Shown here piece by piece: positions 53,458 through 62,260 of a DNA stretch of 64,000 bases (its first letter is position 1; every line of letters begins with the position of its first letter). The stretch covers positions 62,001-126,000 of the IMG/VR virus record IMGVR_UViG_3300027733_001253; one strand, written 5' to 3'. The notes beneath the pieces were generated by a model. It did no database searches and had not been told where the DNA came from. It worked only from the letters and a program-made list of their open reading frames with translations. Source of the stretch: a virus. The position numbers were made by a program, and so were the translations under genes.

Positions 53458-53613
53458 ATGAACGAAAAAATAGAAGAAAATAAGGAAAACCAACCGTCGG
53501 AAAGACAGGAAAGTAAACCCAATGAACACGGTGGATTTTACTTTTCTTCCAGCGTAAAGATAACGGATCCTAATACTAAAGAAGTATTAGTACAAATAAG
53601 AGGCGATAATTAA
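53458..53613 (+). CDS. Small conserved-looking structural operon protein (51 aa)
   Basis: A short gene of 51 residues: a polar N-terminus (MNEKIEENKENQPSERQESK), then GFYFSSSVKITDPNTKEVLV and the end QIRGDN. Its stop codon overlaps the next start (TAATG), and the second half has the look of a compact beta domain that I associate with small proteins in this position in cyanophage-type genomes. No function can be given. There is no Shine-Dalgarno. Confidence 0.6.
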   Translation: MNEKIEENKENQPSERQESKPNEHGGFYFSSSVKITDPNTKEVLVQIRGDN

Positions 53614-54233
53614 TGTCAGCAATAACACTAACATACAAAATAGAAGGATTTTTGAAAATCTATGACCCAAACAACGGGGAAATATTCGTAGATAAGAAAA
53701 ATGCTATTAATTACGAAAACATGTCTATAGCAATTGCTGATACTTTAAGCAGTCGTGGATTTGGAGAAATATATGAAATGGCGTTTGGTAACGGCGGCGC
53801 TAGCGTTTCAGACACTGGAATTATCACCTATCTTCCGCCAAATGTCACTGGTCAAAATGCTGCATTATACAATCAAACTTACGCTAAAATCGTAGATGAT
53901 ACTAGCGTTTTTAACTTGGATCCTACACGTAATAAAATGACAGTAAATCACACAACGGGCAAAGTTTACACTGATATATTAGTACAATGTTTATTAGATT
54001 ATGGCGAGCCTGCGGGGCAAGCTGCATTTGATAATAGTACCCAAACTGATAGTTCCTATGTTTTTGACGAATTGGGATTACTTGGAAATAATGGTACTGA
54101 CGTTAATGGAAATATTCTTACTAGATTATTGACACACGTAATATTTCACCCAGTGCAAAAGAGTTTAAACAGACAGATTCAGATTGATTATACAGTACGA
54201 ATTCAAAGTTTGACAAACTTGGTAACAATTTAA
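53613..54233 (+). CDS. Phage structural protein of unknown role (206 aa)
   Basis: It begins MSAITLTYKIEGFLKIYDPN, continues GEIFVDKKNAINYENMSIAI and GEIYEMAFGNGGASVSDTGI, and ends LTHVIFHPVQKSLNRQIQID followed by YTVRIQSLTNLVTI. The protein is beta-rich with no Cys-based or enzymatic motif. It lies between the giant baseplate protein and the fibre genes, so a tail or baseplate periphery role, such as a fibre adaptor, is the natural inference. It is coupled to the 51-aa gene by TAATG. It does not look like T4 gp8, which would be expected at this place. Confidence 0.65.
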   Translation: MSAITLTYKIEGFLKIYDPNNGEIFVDKKNAINYENMSIAIADTLSSRGFGEIYEMAFGNGGASVSDTGIITYLPPNVTGQNAALYNQTYAKIVDDTSVFNLDPTRNKMTVNHTTGKVYTDILVQCLLDYGEPAGQAAFDNSTQTDSSYVFDELGLLGNNGTDVNGNILTRLLTHVIFHPVQKSLNRQIQIDYTVRIQSLTNLVTI

Positions 54234-54243
54234 GATAAATAAC
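54234..54243 (+). promoter_or_regulatory. T4-type late promoter motif before fibre gene (GATAAATAAC)
   Basis: Lies 21 bases before the ATG at 54265, with GGAG at 54251-54254 as the ribosome site. It overlaps the stop codon region of the preceding gene. Confidence 0.55.
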
Positions 54244-54264
54244 AGATAACGGAGCAATTTCAGC

Positions 54265-55512
54265 ATGGCATATACAATAGTAAAGAGTAATGGTCAAGTA
54301 CTGACGACCATCGCCGATGGTACTATCAATACGAGCAGTACTTCATTGTCATTACCAGGCAGGAACTATGCAGGGTACGGTCAGTACGTGGATACAAACT
54401 TTGTTCACCAACTAGAAAATTATGCCAATGCTAGCCCGCCGGCTAACCCATTGGCTGGTCAACTATGGTGGAATACGAACAGTAACACAATGTACGTCTG
54501 CCCGGCAGACGGAACAACTACAGCTAGTAGCTGGTTAGCATTAACTTCAACTGCTAGTGGTGGAACAACTACTTTTGGTGCAGTAACGGTCACTGGAAAC
54601 ATAGTAGCAAATAATATTACAGCAACTAATGCATTAGTTGGAGACACAATAACAGTGAGGTTAGCTACTGTAACTGCAAACGCAACAATTGCTAATGCTA
54701 ATGTAACTACTGGTAACATTGGTACACTAAACACGGCAAATATTACAACAGGTGCAGCAGGTACTGGTGGTAATATTACTGGAACGTGGACTTTAAACGG
54801 CACGGGTACTGCTAATACCATAGCAGGCACTGGACTTTATGTAAATGCCGGCAATATTGTAATTAATAACAACGGCAACACATATGGTATTAAGACAGAT
54901 AGATACATGTATGCGAATGGGGTTGCAATTAGTTTCGCAGGTACATATAACAACGCTAATGTATCTGATTATCTAACTGGAGCTAACTCAGTTAGTCAAT
55001 TCACTGGAGTTATTGCTCCTTCAAGCGTAACGACAGCAAACATAACAACTGGTGGAAATACAGTAGCAGGACAACTAACTGGTAACTGGACATTGACGAC
55101 CGGTAGTAGATTACAAGCAACATACGCTGACTTGGCAGAACGATTTGAAGCTGATGCGTATTATGATGCAGGCACGGTAGTGGAGTTGGGCGGGGAAAAA
55201 GAAATTACTAGTGTTAAGTATGAACTTAGTGAAGATATCTTTGGAGTAATCTCAAATACTGCTGCTTACTTGATGAATTCAGGTGCAGGCGATGATACTA
55301 CTCATCCGCCGGTCGCAATGACAGGTCGTGTGCAGGTTAAAGTTAAAGGCATAGTTAAAAAGAATGATCGTTTAGTTAGTGCAGGTGAAGGCATTGCACG
55401 AGCAGCTAAATTGGGTGAAGCAACTGCATTCAATGTTATTGGTCGTTCATTAGAAAACAAAACTGATTCAAGTATTGGAACAGTATTAGCAATTGTTACT
55501 GTATCAAGATAA
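54265..55512 (+). CDS. Tail fibre-like protein with self-cleaving-type C-terminal domain
   Basis: A 415-aa protein. The N-terminus (MAYTIVKSNGQVLTTIADGT, then LPGRNYAGYGQYVDTNFVHQ and NPLAGQLWWNT) is a common virion-attachment module of marine phage fibres. The middle is Thr/Asn/Ala-rich shaft. The C-terminus, from about residue 286, reads ADLAERFEADAYYDAGTVVE, LGGEKEIT, DIFGVISNTAAYLMN, GRVQVKVKGIVKKNDRLVSA, and resembles the peptidase G2/intramolecular chaperone type domain found at fibre ends. Whether it cleaves itself is not known from sequence. It has its own late-promoter motif and a good Shine-Dalgarno. Confidence 0.75.
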   Translation: MAYTIVKSNGQVLTTIADGTINTSSTSLSLPGRNYAGYGQYVDTNFVHQLENYANASPPANPLAGQLWWNTNSNTMYVCPADGTTTASSWLALTSTASGGTTTFGAVTVTGNIVANNITATNALVGDTITVRLATVTANATIANANVTTGNIGTLNTANITTGAAGTGGNITGTWTLNGTGTANTIAGTGLYVNAGNIVINNNGNTYGIKTDRYMYANGVAISFAGTYNNANVSDYLTGANSVSQFTGVIAPSSVTTANITTGGNTVAGQLTGNWTLTTGSRLQATYADLAERFEADAYYDAGTVVELGGEKEITSVKYELSEDIFGVISNTAAYLMNSGAGDDTTHPPVAMTGRVQVKVKGIVKKNDRLVSAGEGIARAAKLGEATAFNVIGRSLENKTDSSIGTVLAIVTVSR

Positions 55513-55521
55513 GGAATAAAA

Positions 55522-56475
55522 ATGGCTTACGCACAATACGGAAACATAGCAGCAGCGGATTATAATGCATTGGTAGGTGGCAATCCAGTTACTTCTAATG
55601 GAGCACTAAACACAGTTTGGGCCACTGGTGGAACAACTGCTGGGTACGGACAAACTGCTTTAGGAAATGTAACAGTCGGTACTCAAGTTTACGCAGCAGA
55701 TTGGGCTAATTTAGTTAATAAAACAGCAAATTCTGCATCACATCAGGGTACTTCAATTACTACGGTTACTGCACCGGCAGCCGGTAACACAATAACTTAC
55801 TTGTCTGCTATACCTACAAACTTGACAACTATTTACGCACCTAGATTAAATGCAGCTACACAAGGTTCTACTGTTGCTAATACAGCAACTCTTGGTACTA
55901 CATGGACAGCAGCAGCTACTTTTACTCATACTGTAACTTTTGCAAATGGCAATGCCGCAAGATATTTCTTTAATTCCGGTGGGCAACTAAAAGTAACATG
56001 CGCTCATGCTAATAGCACAGCCGGCATTAATTTGTTGTTTAATAATTTAGCTAGCAATATAGGTACGGTCGTATTAAGCGCACCGTCAACTGGTACTATC
56101 ACTATATCCAGTGTTTCATTTACCGGAATAACTAAAATAGGTGGCGGAGGAAATGCACCAACTACATTGCCAAACAACGGTTATTTTGCGTTAACTACAA
56201 GCAACGCTAATGTATTTACACAATTGGCATCAACTGGCCCAGCAGGATATTTAAGTACTTTTATACGTGTTATTGCTAAAAGCAATGGAACACAAGGTGT
56301 CAACGGAGATACAGGAAGTGTAATTACGATTTATACAGTTTGGGATGAAATTCCAGATGGATTGACAGTAGGAACTGGTTCTAGCACCACAGTAACCGCT
56401 GTAGCACCTGAAACTACATATTTGGCAAATAGTTGGGGAACTATTACTATAGCCGGTTCTGTAACTGGCGCATAA
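55522..56475 (+). CDS. Putative tail fibre/appendage protein (317 aa)
   Basis: It begins MAYAQYGNIAAADYNALVGG, continues GALNTVWATGGTTAGYGQTA and VYAADWANLVNKTANSASHQ, and then has a Thr/Ala/Asn-rich beta segment with FTHTVTFANGNAARYFFNSG and IRVIAKSNGTQGVNGDTGSV. This N-terminal pattern recurs in marine phage appendage proteins. It follows the previous fibre gene by 9 bases with an AAGGAA ribosome site and ends the structural operon. Decorating or fibre function is inferred from composition and place. Confidence 0.65.
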   Translation: MAYAQYGNIAAADYNALVGGNPVTSNGALNTVWATGGTTAGYGQTALGNVTVGTQVYAADWANLVNKTANSASHQGTSITTVTAPAAGNTITYLSAIPTNLTTIYAPRLNAATQGSTVANTATLGTTWTAAATFTHTVTFANGNAARYFFNSGGQLKVTCAHANSTAGINLLFNNLASNIGTVVLSAPSTGTITISSVSFTGITKIGGGGNAPTTLPNNGYFALTTSNANVFTQLASTGPAGYLSTFIRVIAKSNGTQGVNGDTGSVITIYTVWDEIPDGLTVGTGSSTTVTAVAPETTYLANSWGTITIAGSVTGA

Positions 56476-56499
56476 TTTTTCACATCATAGTTGTATCTA

Positions 56500-56509
56500 T
56501 CTAAATACT
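56500..56509 (+). promoter_or_regulatory. T4-type late promoter motif for the right-hand operon (TCTAAATACT)
   Basis: Lies 13 bases before the ATG at 56523, with TAGGAG (56512-56517) as the ribosome site. Downstream genes overlap or nearly touch, so this one promoter could serve the whole glycosyltransferase/radical SAM operon. Confidence 0.55.
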
Positions 56510-56522
56510 CTTAGGAGTACAC

Positions 56523-56828
56523 ATGGATACAACCACATTAATAAGTGAAGCTAAAGCCCGCTTCAATCATAATTCAGCCAAATCATATCTAAAAGACAAG
56601 TACGATAGTAAGTTTATCGTAGCTGATCAGTCTGGACTTTGGCGAGCCAATTTAGAAACCATCAACTTTTTAAACTCATCCACTGATAATTATATAATTT
56701 TAATTGATACTTTCAATAACCCAGTCAAAGTTAATAGAATTGACTTGCTACATAAACTTTCTGTCACGTATGCAAACGTTATGGAAATTTGGTATAATGA
56801 ATGGATTGAACTTGAGAAGAAAAGATGA
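56523..56828 (+). CDS. Small phage protein of unknown function (101 aa)
   Basis: It begins MDTTTLISEAKARFNHNSAK, continues SYLKDKYDSKFIVADQSGLW and IILIDTFNNPVKVNRIDLL, and ends in a Glu/Lys helix (MEIWYNEWIELEKKR). Such a protein is common near fibre genes of marine T4-like phages, but I know of no assigned function. It is first in the right-hand operon and overlaps the next gene by ATGA. Confidence 0.7.
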   Translation: MDTTTLISEAKARFNHNSAKSYLKDKYDSKFIVADQSGLWRANLETINFLNSSTDNYIILIDTFNNPVKVNRIDLLHKLSVTYANVMEIWYNEWIELEKKR

Positions 56829-57631
56829 CTAGAGGCGCATTATTATTTGCATTCAACAGTCCAAAATATAATTACTATGAGATGGCAGTGTCAACTGCTA
56901 AACGCATAAATCACTTTTTGGATATTCCTGTTACCTTAATAACAGATAGTGAATCACTGCCAGTTAAACAATCATATCAATTTGATAACATTGTTATGGC
57001 TCCTGCTGATAAATCCAACAAAAGAGATTGGGGACCATGGTACAATAAAGGCAGGTACCGTGCATATCAATTTAGTCCATATGATGAAACTATCTTGCTA
57101 GATACTGATTACATGGTAAATTCAGATAAGTTACTAAAGACCTTCGAATTACCAACTGACTTTTGCTGCCACGACACTACAAGTTTTTTGATGCATCCAA
57201 ACGCGGTGCAAGAAATGTTAAGTGTATACAGTTTTAATACATTGTGGGCTACTGTAGTTACCTTTAAGAAAACAAAAAGAGCAGAACAAATATTCAATAG
57301 TTTAGAAATGATTCAAAATAACTTTGAACATTATGCAAGTATTCACGGGTTTATATCTGTTACTTTCCGCAATGACTATGCATTAACATTGGCTACTAGA
57401 ATTGTCAATGGACATACTACTCCAATCGAAGATGTTATCCCATGGAATCTGATGCATGTTGGTAAAAATACTAGTGTATATAAAAACAATGACAATGAAT
57501 TTAACACTGAGTATACTATAATGTTTGACAGTTGGAATAGAGGAAAGATTCGAAAAGAATACATTACCATAAAAGATATGGACTTTCATGTTATGAACAA
57601 AGAAAACTTTATGGAGTTGATAAGTGAATAA
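56825..57631 (+). CDS. GT-A-type glycosyltransferase-like protein (268 aa)
   Basis: The N-terminus GALLFAFNSPKYNYYEMAVS and VTLITDSESLP form a Rossmann-like start. YRAYQFSPYDETILLDTDYM contains a DTD motif (near residue 98) of the metal/nucleotide-sugar binding kind, and CCHDTTSF and HGFISVTFRNDYALTLA follow. This resembles the GT8-like GT-A glycosyltransferases seen in phage accessory operons. The sugar and acceptor are unknown; a virion protein, host surface glycan or DNA base are all possible. Coupled by ATGA to the upstream ORF; its own stop overlaps the next start by 8 bases. Confidence 0.65.
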   Translation: MTRGALLFAFNSPKYNYYEMAVSTAKRINHFLDIPVTLITDSESLPVKQSYQFDNIVMAPADKSNKRDWGPWYNKGRYRAYQFSPYDETILLDTDYMVNSDKLLKTFELPTDFCCHDTTSFLMHPNAVQEMLSVYSFNTLWATVVTFKKTKRAEQIFNSLEMIQNNFEHYASIHGFISVTFRNDYALTLATRIVNGHTTPIEDVIPWNLMHVGKNTSVYKNNDNEFNTEYTIMFDSWNRGKIRKEYITIKDMDFHVMNKENFMELISE

Positions 57632-58364
57632 AGGTTTTGTAATAATGGCACAGGATACTGAGAAAATTAGCTATACTAATTGTGCCAAAACACTACAGAA
57701 AAGCATACTCAGAGTAATGCCCGATGCCAATGTAACTATTATTACAACTGATATGTTACCTCACGGTAATTTGGGTGGCTTTGCAAATGATTGGCAAGTG
57801 TATGAAGCAAGCCCGTATGTCTATACAATCAAATTAGAAGCTGATATGTACATCCCACGCAACATTGAACACTGGTGGGATGTACTAAAAGACAGAGATA
57901 TTGTAGTGTCAAATACAATCAGAAACTTTAAACAAGAAATATCAGATATCCGATTCTATCGTAGATTCATCGATGATAATAAATTGCCAGACGTATATAA
58001 TGCTATAACTTATTTCAAGAAATCAGATACAGCAAGTAAATTCTTTGATTTAGTAAAAGAAATATTCAATAACTGGGAAGAATATAAAAAAATATTGAAG
58101 TGTAATCCAGATGAATTAGCAAGTACTGATTGGGTTTATGCATTAGCATGTCATATCATGGGAGTAGAAAAAACTACATTGCCTACATTTACTGAAATGA
58201 GTATGGTTCACATGAAACAATATATCAATGGAACTCCAACTGAAAATTGGACAGATACTTTTATATATGAATGCTTACCTAATCAAATTAGAGTACAGAC
58301 TGTGCCACAGCAGTATCCATTTCACTATCATGTGAAGAATTTTTGTGATAAGATAGTACTATGA
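57624..58364 (+). CDS. Second GT-A-type glycosyltransferase-like protein (246 aa)
   Basis: The GTG at 57624 is the likely start: GGAG lies about 8 bases before it, and the translated start NKGFVIMAQDTEKISYTNCA is the conserved opening. VTIITTDMLPHGN and YTIKLEADMYIPRNIEHWWD carry an E-A-D element in the DxD place, and LPDVYNAITYFKKSDTASKF follows. It is similar in fold pattern to the gene before it but only weakly in sequence. The metal-binding motif is less typical, so it may bind sugar without being a standard transferase. It overlaps the next gene by ATGA. Confidence 0.6.
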   Translation: MNKGFVIMAQDTEKISYTNCAKTLQKSILRVMPDANVTIITTDMLPHGNLGGFANDWQVYEASPYVYTIKLEADMYIPRNIEHWWDVLKDRDIVVSNTIRNFKQEISDIRFYRRFIDDNKLPDVYNAITYFKKSDTASKFFDLVKEIFNNWEEYKKILKCNPDELASTDWVYALACHIMGVEKTTLPTFTEMSMVHMKQYINGTPTENWTDTFIYECLPNQIRVQTVPQQYPFHYHVKNFCDKIVL

Positions 58365-58702
58365 ATGAAGAAAAAGACTATGTAATAATTTGGGAAGCGC
58401 CTAAATTGGAACCACCTGAGTTTAGATTATATTATGATGAGCATGGTAAAGTAATATGCTATACTGGAGACAAGTCAGTAGAAGGTAACTATATTGTTAT
58501 AGATGCAATGACCTTTGTTGAAGCCAGACCTGATGTTAGAGTAATTGATGGTAAAGTTTCAAGATTCAAAGCAGAAGCAGTGGTTCATAAACTGATGCCA
58601 AATGAATTAGAAGGCATTGCTTGTAGTATTGATGATGTAAGCATTATAGTTGAATCAACTGATCCTCATACTAAATGGAAATTAAAAACATATGAGTTAT
58701 GA
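58361..58702 (+). CDS. Unknown phage protein (113 aa)
   Basis: It begins MNEEKDYVIIWEAPKLEPPE, continues FRLYYDEHGKVICYTGDKSV and NYIVIDAMTFVEARPDVRVI, and ends TDPHTKWKLKTYEL. It is a small beta-rich protein with no catalytic signature that I can see. It overlaps both neighbours (ATGA upstream, 11 bases downstream), so it is certainly part of the operon. Similar small proteins accompany glycosyltransferase-like genes in aquatic phages, by my recollection. Confidence 0.65.
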   Translation: MNEEKDYVIIWEAPKLEPPEFRLYYDEHGKVICYTGDKSVEGNYIVIDAMTFVEARPDVRVIDGKVSRFKAEAVVHKLMPNELEGIACSIDDVSIIVESTDPHTKWKLKTYEL

Positions 58703-59645
58703 TATTGTTGATGTAGCTGATTTAGATTGTATCTACTTAAGCTATGATGAACCACAGAAAGAAGAATTTTGGCTTAAGATTAAGAATATGGTCCCATGGG
58801 CTAAAAGAGTTGACGGAGTCAAAGGTAGTGATGCCGCACACAAAGCAGCAGGTGAGGCTAGTGATACTGAACGATTCATATTGATTGATGGTGACAACAT
58901 GCCAGAAGAAAGTTTCTTCAACATTCAATTAGACTTCACTAGCAAAGATGAAAAGTTTCAGAAAGCACAGTTCCGTTGGAAAGCAGTTAATAGTATAAAT
59001 GGATTACGTTACGGCAATGGCGGTATGAGTAGCTGGACAAAAACTTATGTGCGTGAAATGAAAACACATGAGCATCAAACTGACGGTGATGTATCACGTA
59101 TTGCTGACTTTTGTTTAGACAGCAAAGATAACCTATACTGGGCAATGTATGATTGTTACTCTACTACTTACCCTAACTATACACCATTTCAAGCATGGCG
59201 TGCTGGATTCCGTGAAGGAGTCAAGATGTGTTTAGACAAAGGAGCAAAGCCTGATATTAATACTTTCAAAGAAACAGTTGCTAGTCGCAATCTAAACAAC
59301 TTAACCATATGGCACAATGTAGGTGCTGATGTTGAGAATGGGATGTGGGCTATTTACGGGGCAAGACTTGGAACATACATGACCATGTTAACTGATTGGG
59401 ACCACACCAGTGTTCAATGGTTTGACAACTATATAACAATGTGGGAAGAACAAGAATATAATAGAGATCCAGAGCGTGAAGCAACACTATTAGGTGCAGG
59501 ATTACATGACAAACTTGGATTGCCAATGTGTACACTAGATAGAGGACAAAGCAAATTCTTTAAGAGACATTATAAAGCAGATTTTCGTAATCTGGGGCCA
59601 TTAGTAACTGAAATGGATGTTATTCGCAAGATTGAAGGATGGTGA
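58692..59645 (+). CDS. Glycosyltransferase-like phage protein (317 aa)
   Basis: YDIVDVADLDCIYLSYDEPQ, then MVPWAKRVDGVKGSDAAHKA, ERFILIDGDNMPEESFFNI and MYDCYSTTYPNYTPFQAWRA. The opening ('YISYDEP...W..I....P.A.RV.GVKG...AH..A') and a DGDN motif near residue 66 suggest a GT-A fold, as in many uncharacterised phage proteins. The second half (FREGVKMCLDKG, then WHNVGADVENGMWAIYGARL) could recognise the acceptor. I am sure of the gene but only moderately of the fold. It overlaps the next gene. Confidence 0.6.
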   Translation: MSYDIVDVADLDCIYLSYDEPQKEEFWLKIKNMVPWAKRVDGVKGSDAAHKAAGEASDTERFILIDGDNMPEESFFNIQLDFTSKDEKFQKAQFRWKAVNSINGLRYGNGGMSSWTKTYVREMKTHEHQTDGDVSRIADFCLDSKDNLYWAMYDCYSTTYPNYTPFQAWRAGFREGVKMCLDKGAKPDINTFKETVASRNLNNLTIWHNVGADVENGMWAIYGARLGTYMTMLTDWDHTSVQWFDNYITMWEEQEYNRDPEREATLLGAGLHDKLGLPMCTLDRGQSKFFKRHYKADFRNLGPLVTEMDVIRKIEGW

Positions 59646-61039
59646 TGAGTAGTGAACACCAAAGAATTCAAGACATTAAGATTAAGATTGCGAATGAAAC
59701 CACCCCTTCTTTTTGTTTAGCTAAGTGGCACCATGTAACTATGTACTTGCAATCAGGTGAGACACATAGTTGCTATCATCCCAAACCACACAAAATTCCC
59801 TTAAGTGAATTAGCTGATAACCCATCAGCATTGCATAATACAATGCATAAGAAACTTGAGCGTAAAGAAATGCTTGAAGGTAGTAAGCCAACTGGATGTC
59901 AATATTGCTGGAACATTGAAGCAATGGGCCCTGACTATATTAGTGACAGGCACATTCGTAATGCTTCAATATTCAACGAAGAACGCTATAAACAAACAGT
60001 AGAAGGTCCATGGGATCAAAACATTAACCCGGAATACATAGAGATTAATTTTGGTAATGAGTGTAATTTCAAATGCGGATATTGTCATCCGAAGTACTCT
60101 ACTAGTTTTTACAATGAAATAAAAAATAACGGTCCTGTTACTACAGTTAAGAATCATCGTTGCGATATTGATTGGATGAAACTATATCAGCGTGAAGAAG
60201 AAAATCCATACGTTGACGCATTTTGGAAATGGTGGCCTGAATTACGTAAGACATTGAATATCATGCGTGTAACAGGTGGCGAACCTACAATGCACACTAG
60301 TACATGGAAGTTATTGAAAGAGATTGACAATCAACCTATGCCATGGTTAGAGTTAAATATCAACAGTAACCTAGGTACTAAAACAAGTCTGGTTGAGAAA
60401 CTAAGTGACAATGTTAAACAGTTGTGTGACGATGGAAAAATCCGTGCATTTAAGTTGTTCACTAGTCTAGACACCTGGGGACCTCGTGCCGAATATATTC
60501 GTACTGGACTAGACTTAGAATTGTGGGAAAAGAATTTTCACGCATACTTACAACGCACAGATAGCCCAATCACATTTATGATTACGTTTAATATCTTTAG
60601 TGTAACTACGTTTAAAGAGTATTTGGCTAAATTCTTAGAATGGCGTCAGCAATATAATTGGTATGAAGATACAAAAAGTCATCGTATTAGATTTGATACC
60701 CCATATCTGCGTGAACCAATTCAATACGATATGAACATATTGCCTAAAGATAAATTTATGCCTTATATGCACGATGCATTGAAGTTCATGGAAGAAAACG
60801 TAGATGATAATGCTAGCAATAAATTTACTACGGTTGAATATGAAAAGTTTAAACGTGTAGTAGATTATATGGCAGAGACAGTTTATCCAGAAAACAAATT
60901 AATAGAAGGACGTAGAGATTTCTATAATTGGTTCAACGAATTAGATGAACGCAGGGAGACTGATATGTTAGCTATATTTCCTGAAATGTTAGATTTTTAT
61001 AGATTGTGCCAATCTACCAACCAACTTAATCCATTATGA
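59645..61039 (+). CDS. Radical SAM protein 1 with N-terminal Cys domain
   Basis: The SAM [4Fe-4S] motif CNFKCGYC is near residue 140, after the usual YIEINFGNE strand. VTGGEPTMH supplies the GGE motif that holds SAM. Before it an N-terminal region has C(LAKW), CYHP and CQYCW, four cysteines that could hold a second cluster, as in SPASM/twitch-type enzymes. The reaction is unknown; such enzymes modify peptides, sugars or nucleotides by radical chemistry. The ATG at 59645 overlaps the upstream stop codon (TGATG) and is preferred, although an in-frame ATG at 59639 exists. It overlaps the next gene by ATGA. Confidence 0.82.
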   Translation: MSSEHQRIQDIKIKIANETTPSFCLAKWHHVTMYLQSGETHSCYHPKPHKIPLSELADNPSALHNTMHKKLERKEMLEGSKPTGCQYCWNIEAMGPDYISDRHIRNASIFNEERYKQTVEGPWDQNINPEYIEINFGNECNFKCGYCHPKYSTSFYNEIKNNGPVTTVKNHRCDIDWMKLYQREEENPYVDAFWKWWPELRKTLNIMRVTGGEPTMHTSTWKLLKEIDNQPMPWLELNINSNLGTKTSLVEKLSDNVKQLCDDGKIRAFKLFTSLDTWGPRAEYIRTGLDLELWEKNFHAYLQRTDSPITFMITFNIFSVTTFKEYLAKFLEWRQQYNWYEDTKSHRIRFDTPYLREPIQYDMNILPKDKFMPYMHDALKFMEENVDDNASNKFTTVEYEKFKRVVDYMAETVYPENKLIEGRRDFYNWFNELDERRETDMLAIFPEMLDFYRLCQSTNQLNPL

Positions 61040-62238
61040 AAAATATTGATCAAAATGTTATTTGTTTGATGCCATGGATACATACACACATATGGCCTAA
61101 CGGCGATGCGTTTCCATGTTGCATGAGTGATACTAAAGAAGTATTTGGGAATGTTCATAAAGAATCTCTTAATGATTTGATGAACAATACCAACTATAAA
61201 ACCATACGAAAACAAATGCTTAATGGAGAAAAACCTACAGCATGTTCACGGTGTTATGAGTTAGAAGATACCGCAGACAGTTGGACGTTGCGTAAAAACA
61301 GTTTACAAAGTTTTAAAAATCATTTACCTTACTTAACTGAAACTAAAGAAGATGGTAGCATTGATGACTTTAAAATGAGATACTTAGATATTAGATTCAG
61401 TAATTTATGCAACATGAAATGCAGGACATGCGGTCCTAGCTTGAGTAGCAGTTGGTATGATGATCAAGTAAAATTGCACCCAGAATCAGTAACAAAGAAA
61501 TTCATTGATTTAAAATCTAATCCTAACTTTATGAATGATTTAATGCCGCATTTAGATACGATAGAAGAAGTGTATTTTGCCGGAGGCGAAGCATTGATAA
61601 CTCCCCAACATTATGAGATACTAGATTACTGGTTGTCAAAAGGTCTTACACATATCAAGTTAAGATATACAACTAACTTTAGTAATTTCCGTTACAAGGA
61701 CAAGTCTATACTTGATTATTGGAAAAAGTTCAAAGATGTTCGTGTCGCTGCTAGTTTAGATACGCACGGCAAGATAGCTGAATATGCTAGGAAAGGAACT
61801 AACTGGGATGACATAGTACTAAACAGACAACAAATGATAATGCTTTGTCCAGATGTTTATTTCGAAATCACCCCTACTGTAGGTATCTTTAGTGTGCATA
61901 GTTTGTTTGAGTTTCATAAATCATGGGTAGAAGAAGGATTATTGGACATCAATAACATACGAATAAATATTTTGACACATCCAAGATACTTTTCAATTAC
62001 TATTTTACCAGAAGATGAGAAAGAAAAAATTAGACAACTGTATGAAGAATATTGTGATTGGTTAGTTAAGAATAATGCAAAAGACAACATCATACATGAT
62101 GTAAAAGGAATAGTAAGTTATATGGATAGTGTAGATCATACTAATCTGTTATCTGAATTTAAAAAACAAATAACAGTCATTGATGAAGTTAGAAATGAAA
62201 AATTTATAGAAATTTATCCGGAATTAAAAATATTATGA
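61036..62238 (+). CDS. Radical SAM protein 2 with N-terminal Cys domain
   Basis: A 400-aa protein. The N-terminal Cys set is CLMPWIHTHIWPNGDAFPCC followed by CSRCYELE, probably an auxiliary Fe-S site. The radical SAM core begins MRYLDIRFSNLCNMKCRTCG, with the CxxxCxxC motif at about residues 124-131, and YFAGGEALITPQHYEIL carries GGE. It is a paralogue of the genes on either side and conforms best to the twitch-type radical SAM family. Substrate unknown. The end of the gene lies in a 20-base tandem duplication that separates it from the next start codon. Confidence 0.85.
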   Translation: MKNIDQNVICLMPWIHTHIWPNGDAFPCCMSDTKEVFGNVHKESLNDLMNNTNYKTIRKQMLNGEKPTACSRCYELEDTADSWTLRKNSLQSFKNHLPYLTETKEDGSIDDFKMRYLDIRFSNLCNMKCRTCGPSLSSSWYDDQVKLHPESVTKKFIDLKSNPNFMNDLMPHLDTIEEVYFAGGEALITPQHYEILDYWLSKGLTHIKLRYTTNFSNFRYKDKSILDYWKKFKDVRVAASLDTHGKIAEYARKGTNWDDIVLNRQQMIMLCPDVYFEITPTVGIFSVHSLFEFHKSWVEEGLLDINNIRINILTHPRYFSITILPEDEKEKIRQLYEEYCDWLVKNNAKDNIIHDVKGIVSYMDSVDHTNLLSEFKKQITVIDEVRNEKFIEIYPELKIL

Positions 62239-62260
62239 ATGAATTAAAAATATTATGAAT
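62221..62260 (+). repeat. Exact 20-base tandem duplication at a gene junction
   Basis: The unit GAATTAAAAATATTATGAAT occurs twice without a mismatch (62221-62240, 62241-62260). Each copy contains TATTATGAAT, that is an ATGA stop/start junction. The first copy ends gene 2. Its ATG (62235) opens a 7-codon peptide that stops on the second copy, where the true start of gene 3 (62255) lies. Confidence 0.95.

Noticed and set aside
57109-57589. Minus-strand open frames opposite the first glycosyltransferase-like gene
   Set aside because: They have no start signals and hydrophobic, random-looking products, and they overlap a well-supported coupled gene.
62235-62258. Seven-codon ORF in the tandem duplication as a functional peptide
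   Set aside because: It is an inevitable by-product of duplicating the ATGA junction and has no independent support; only its effect on coupling is of interest.
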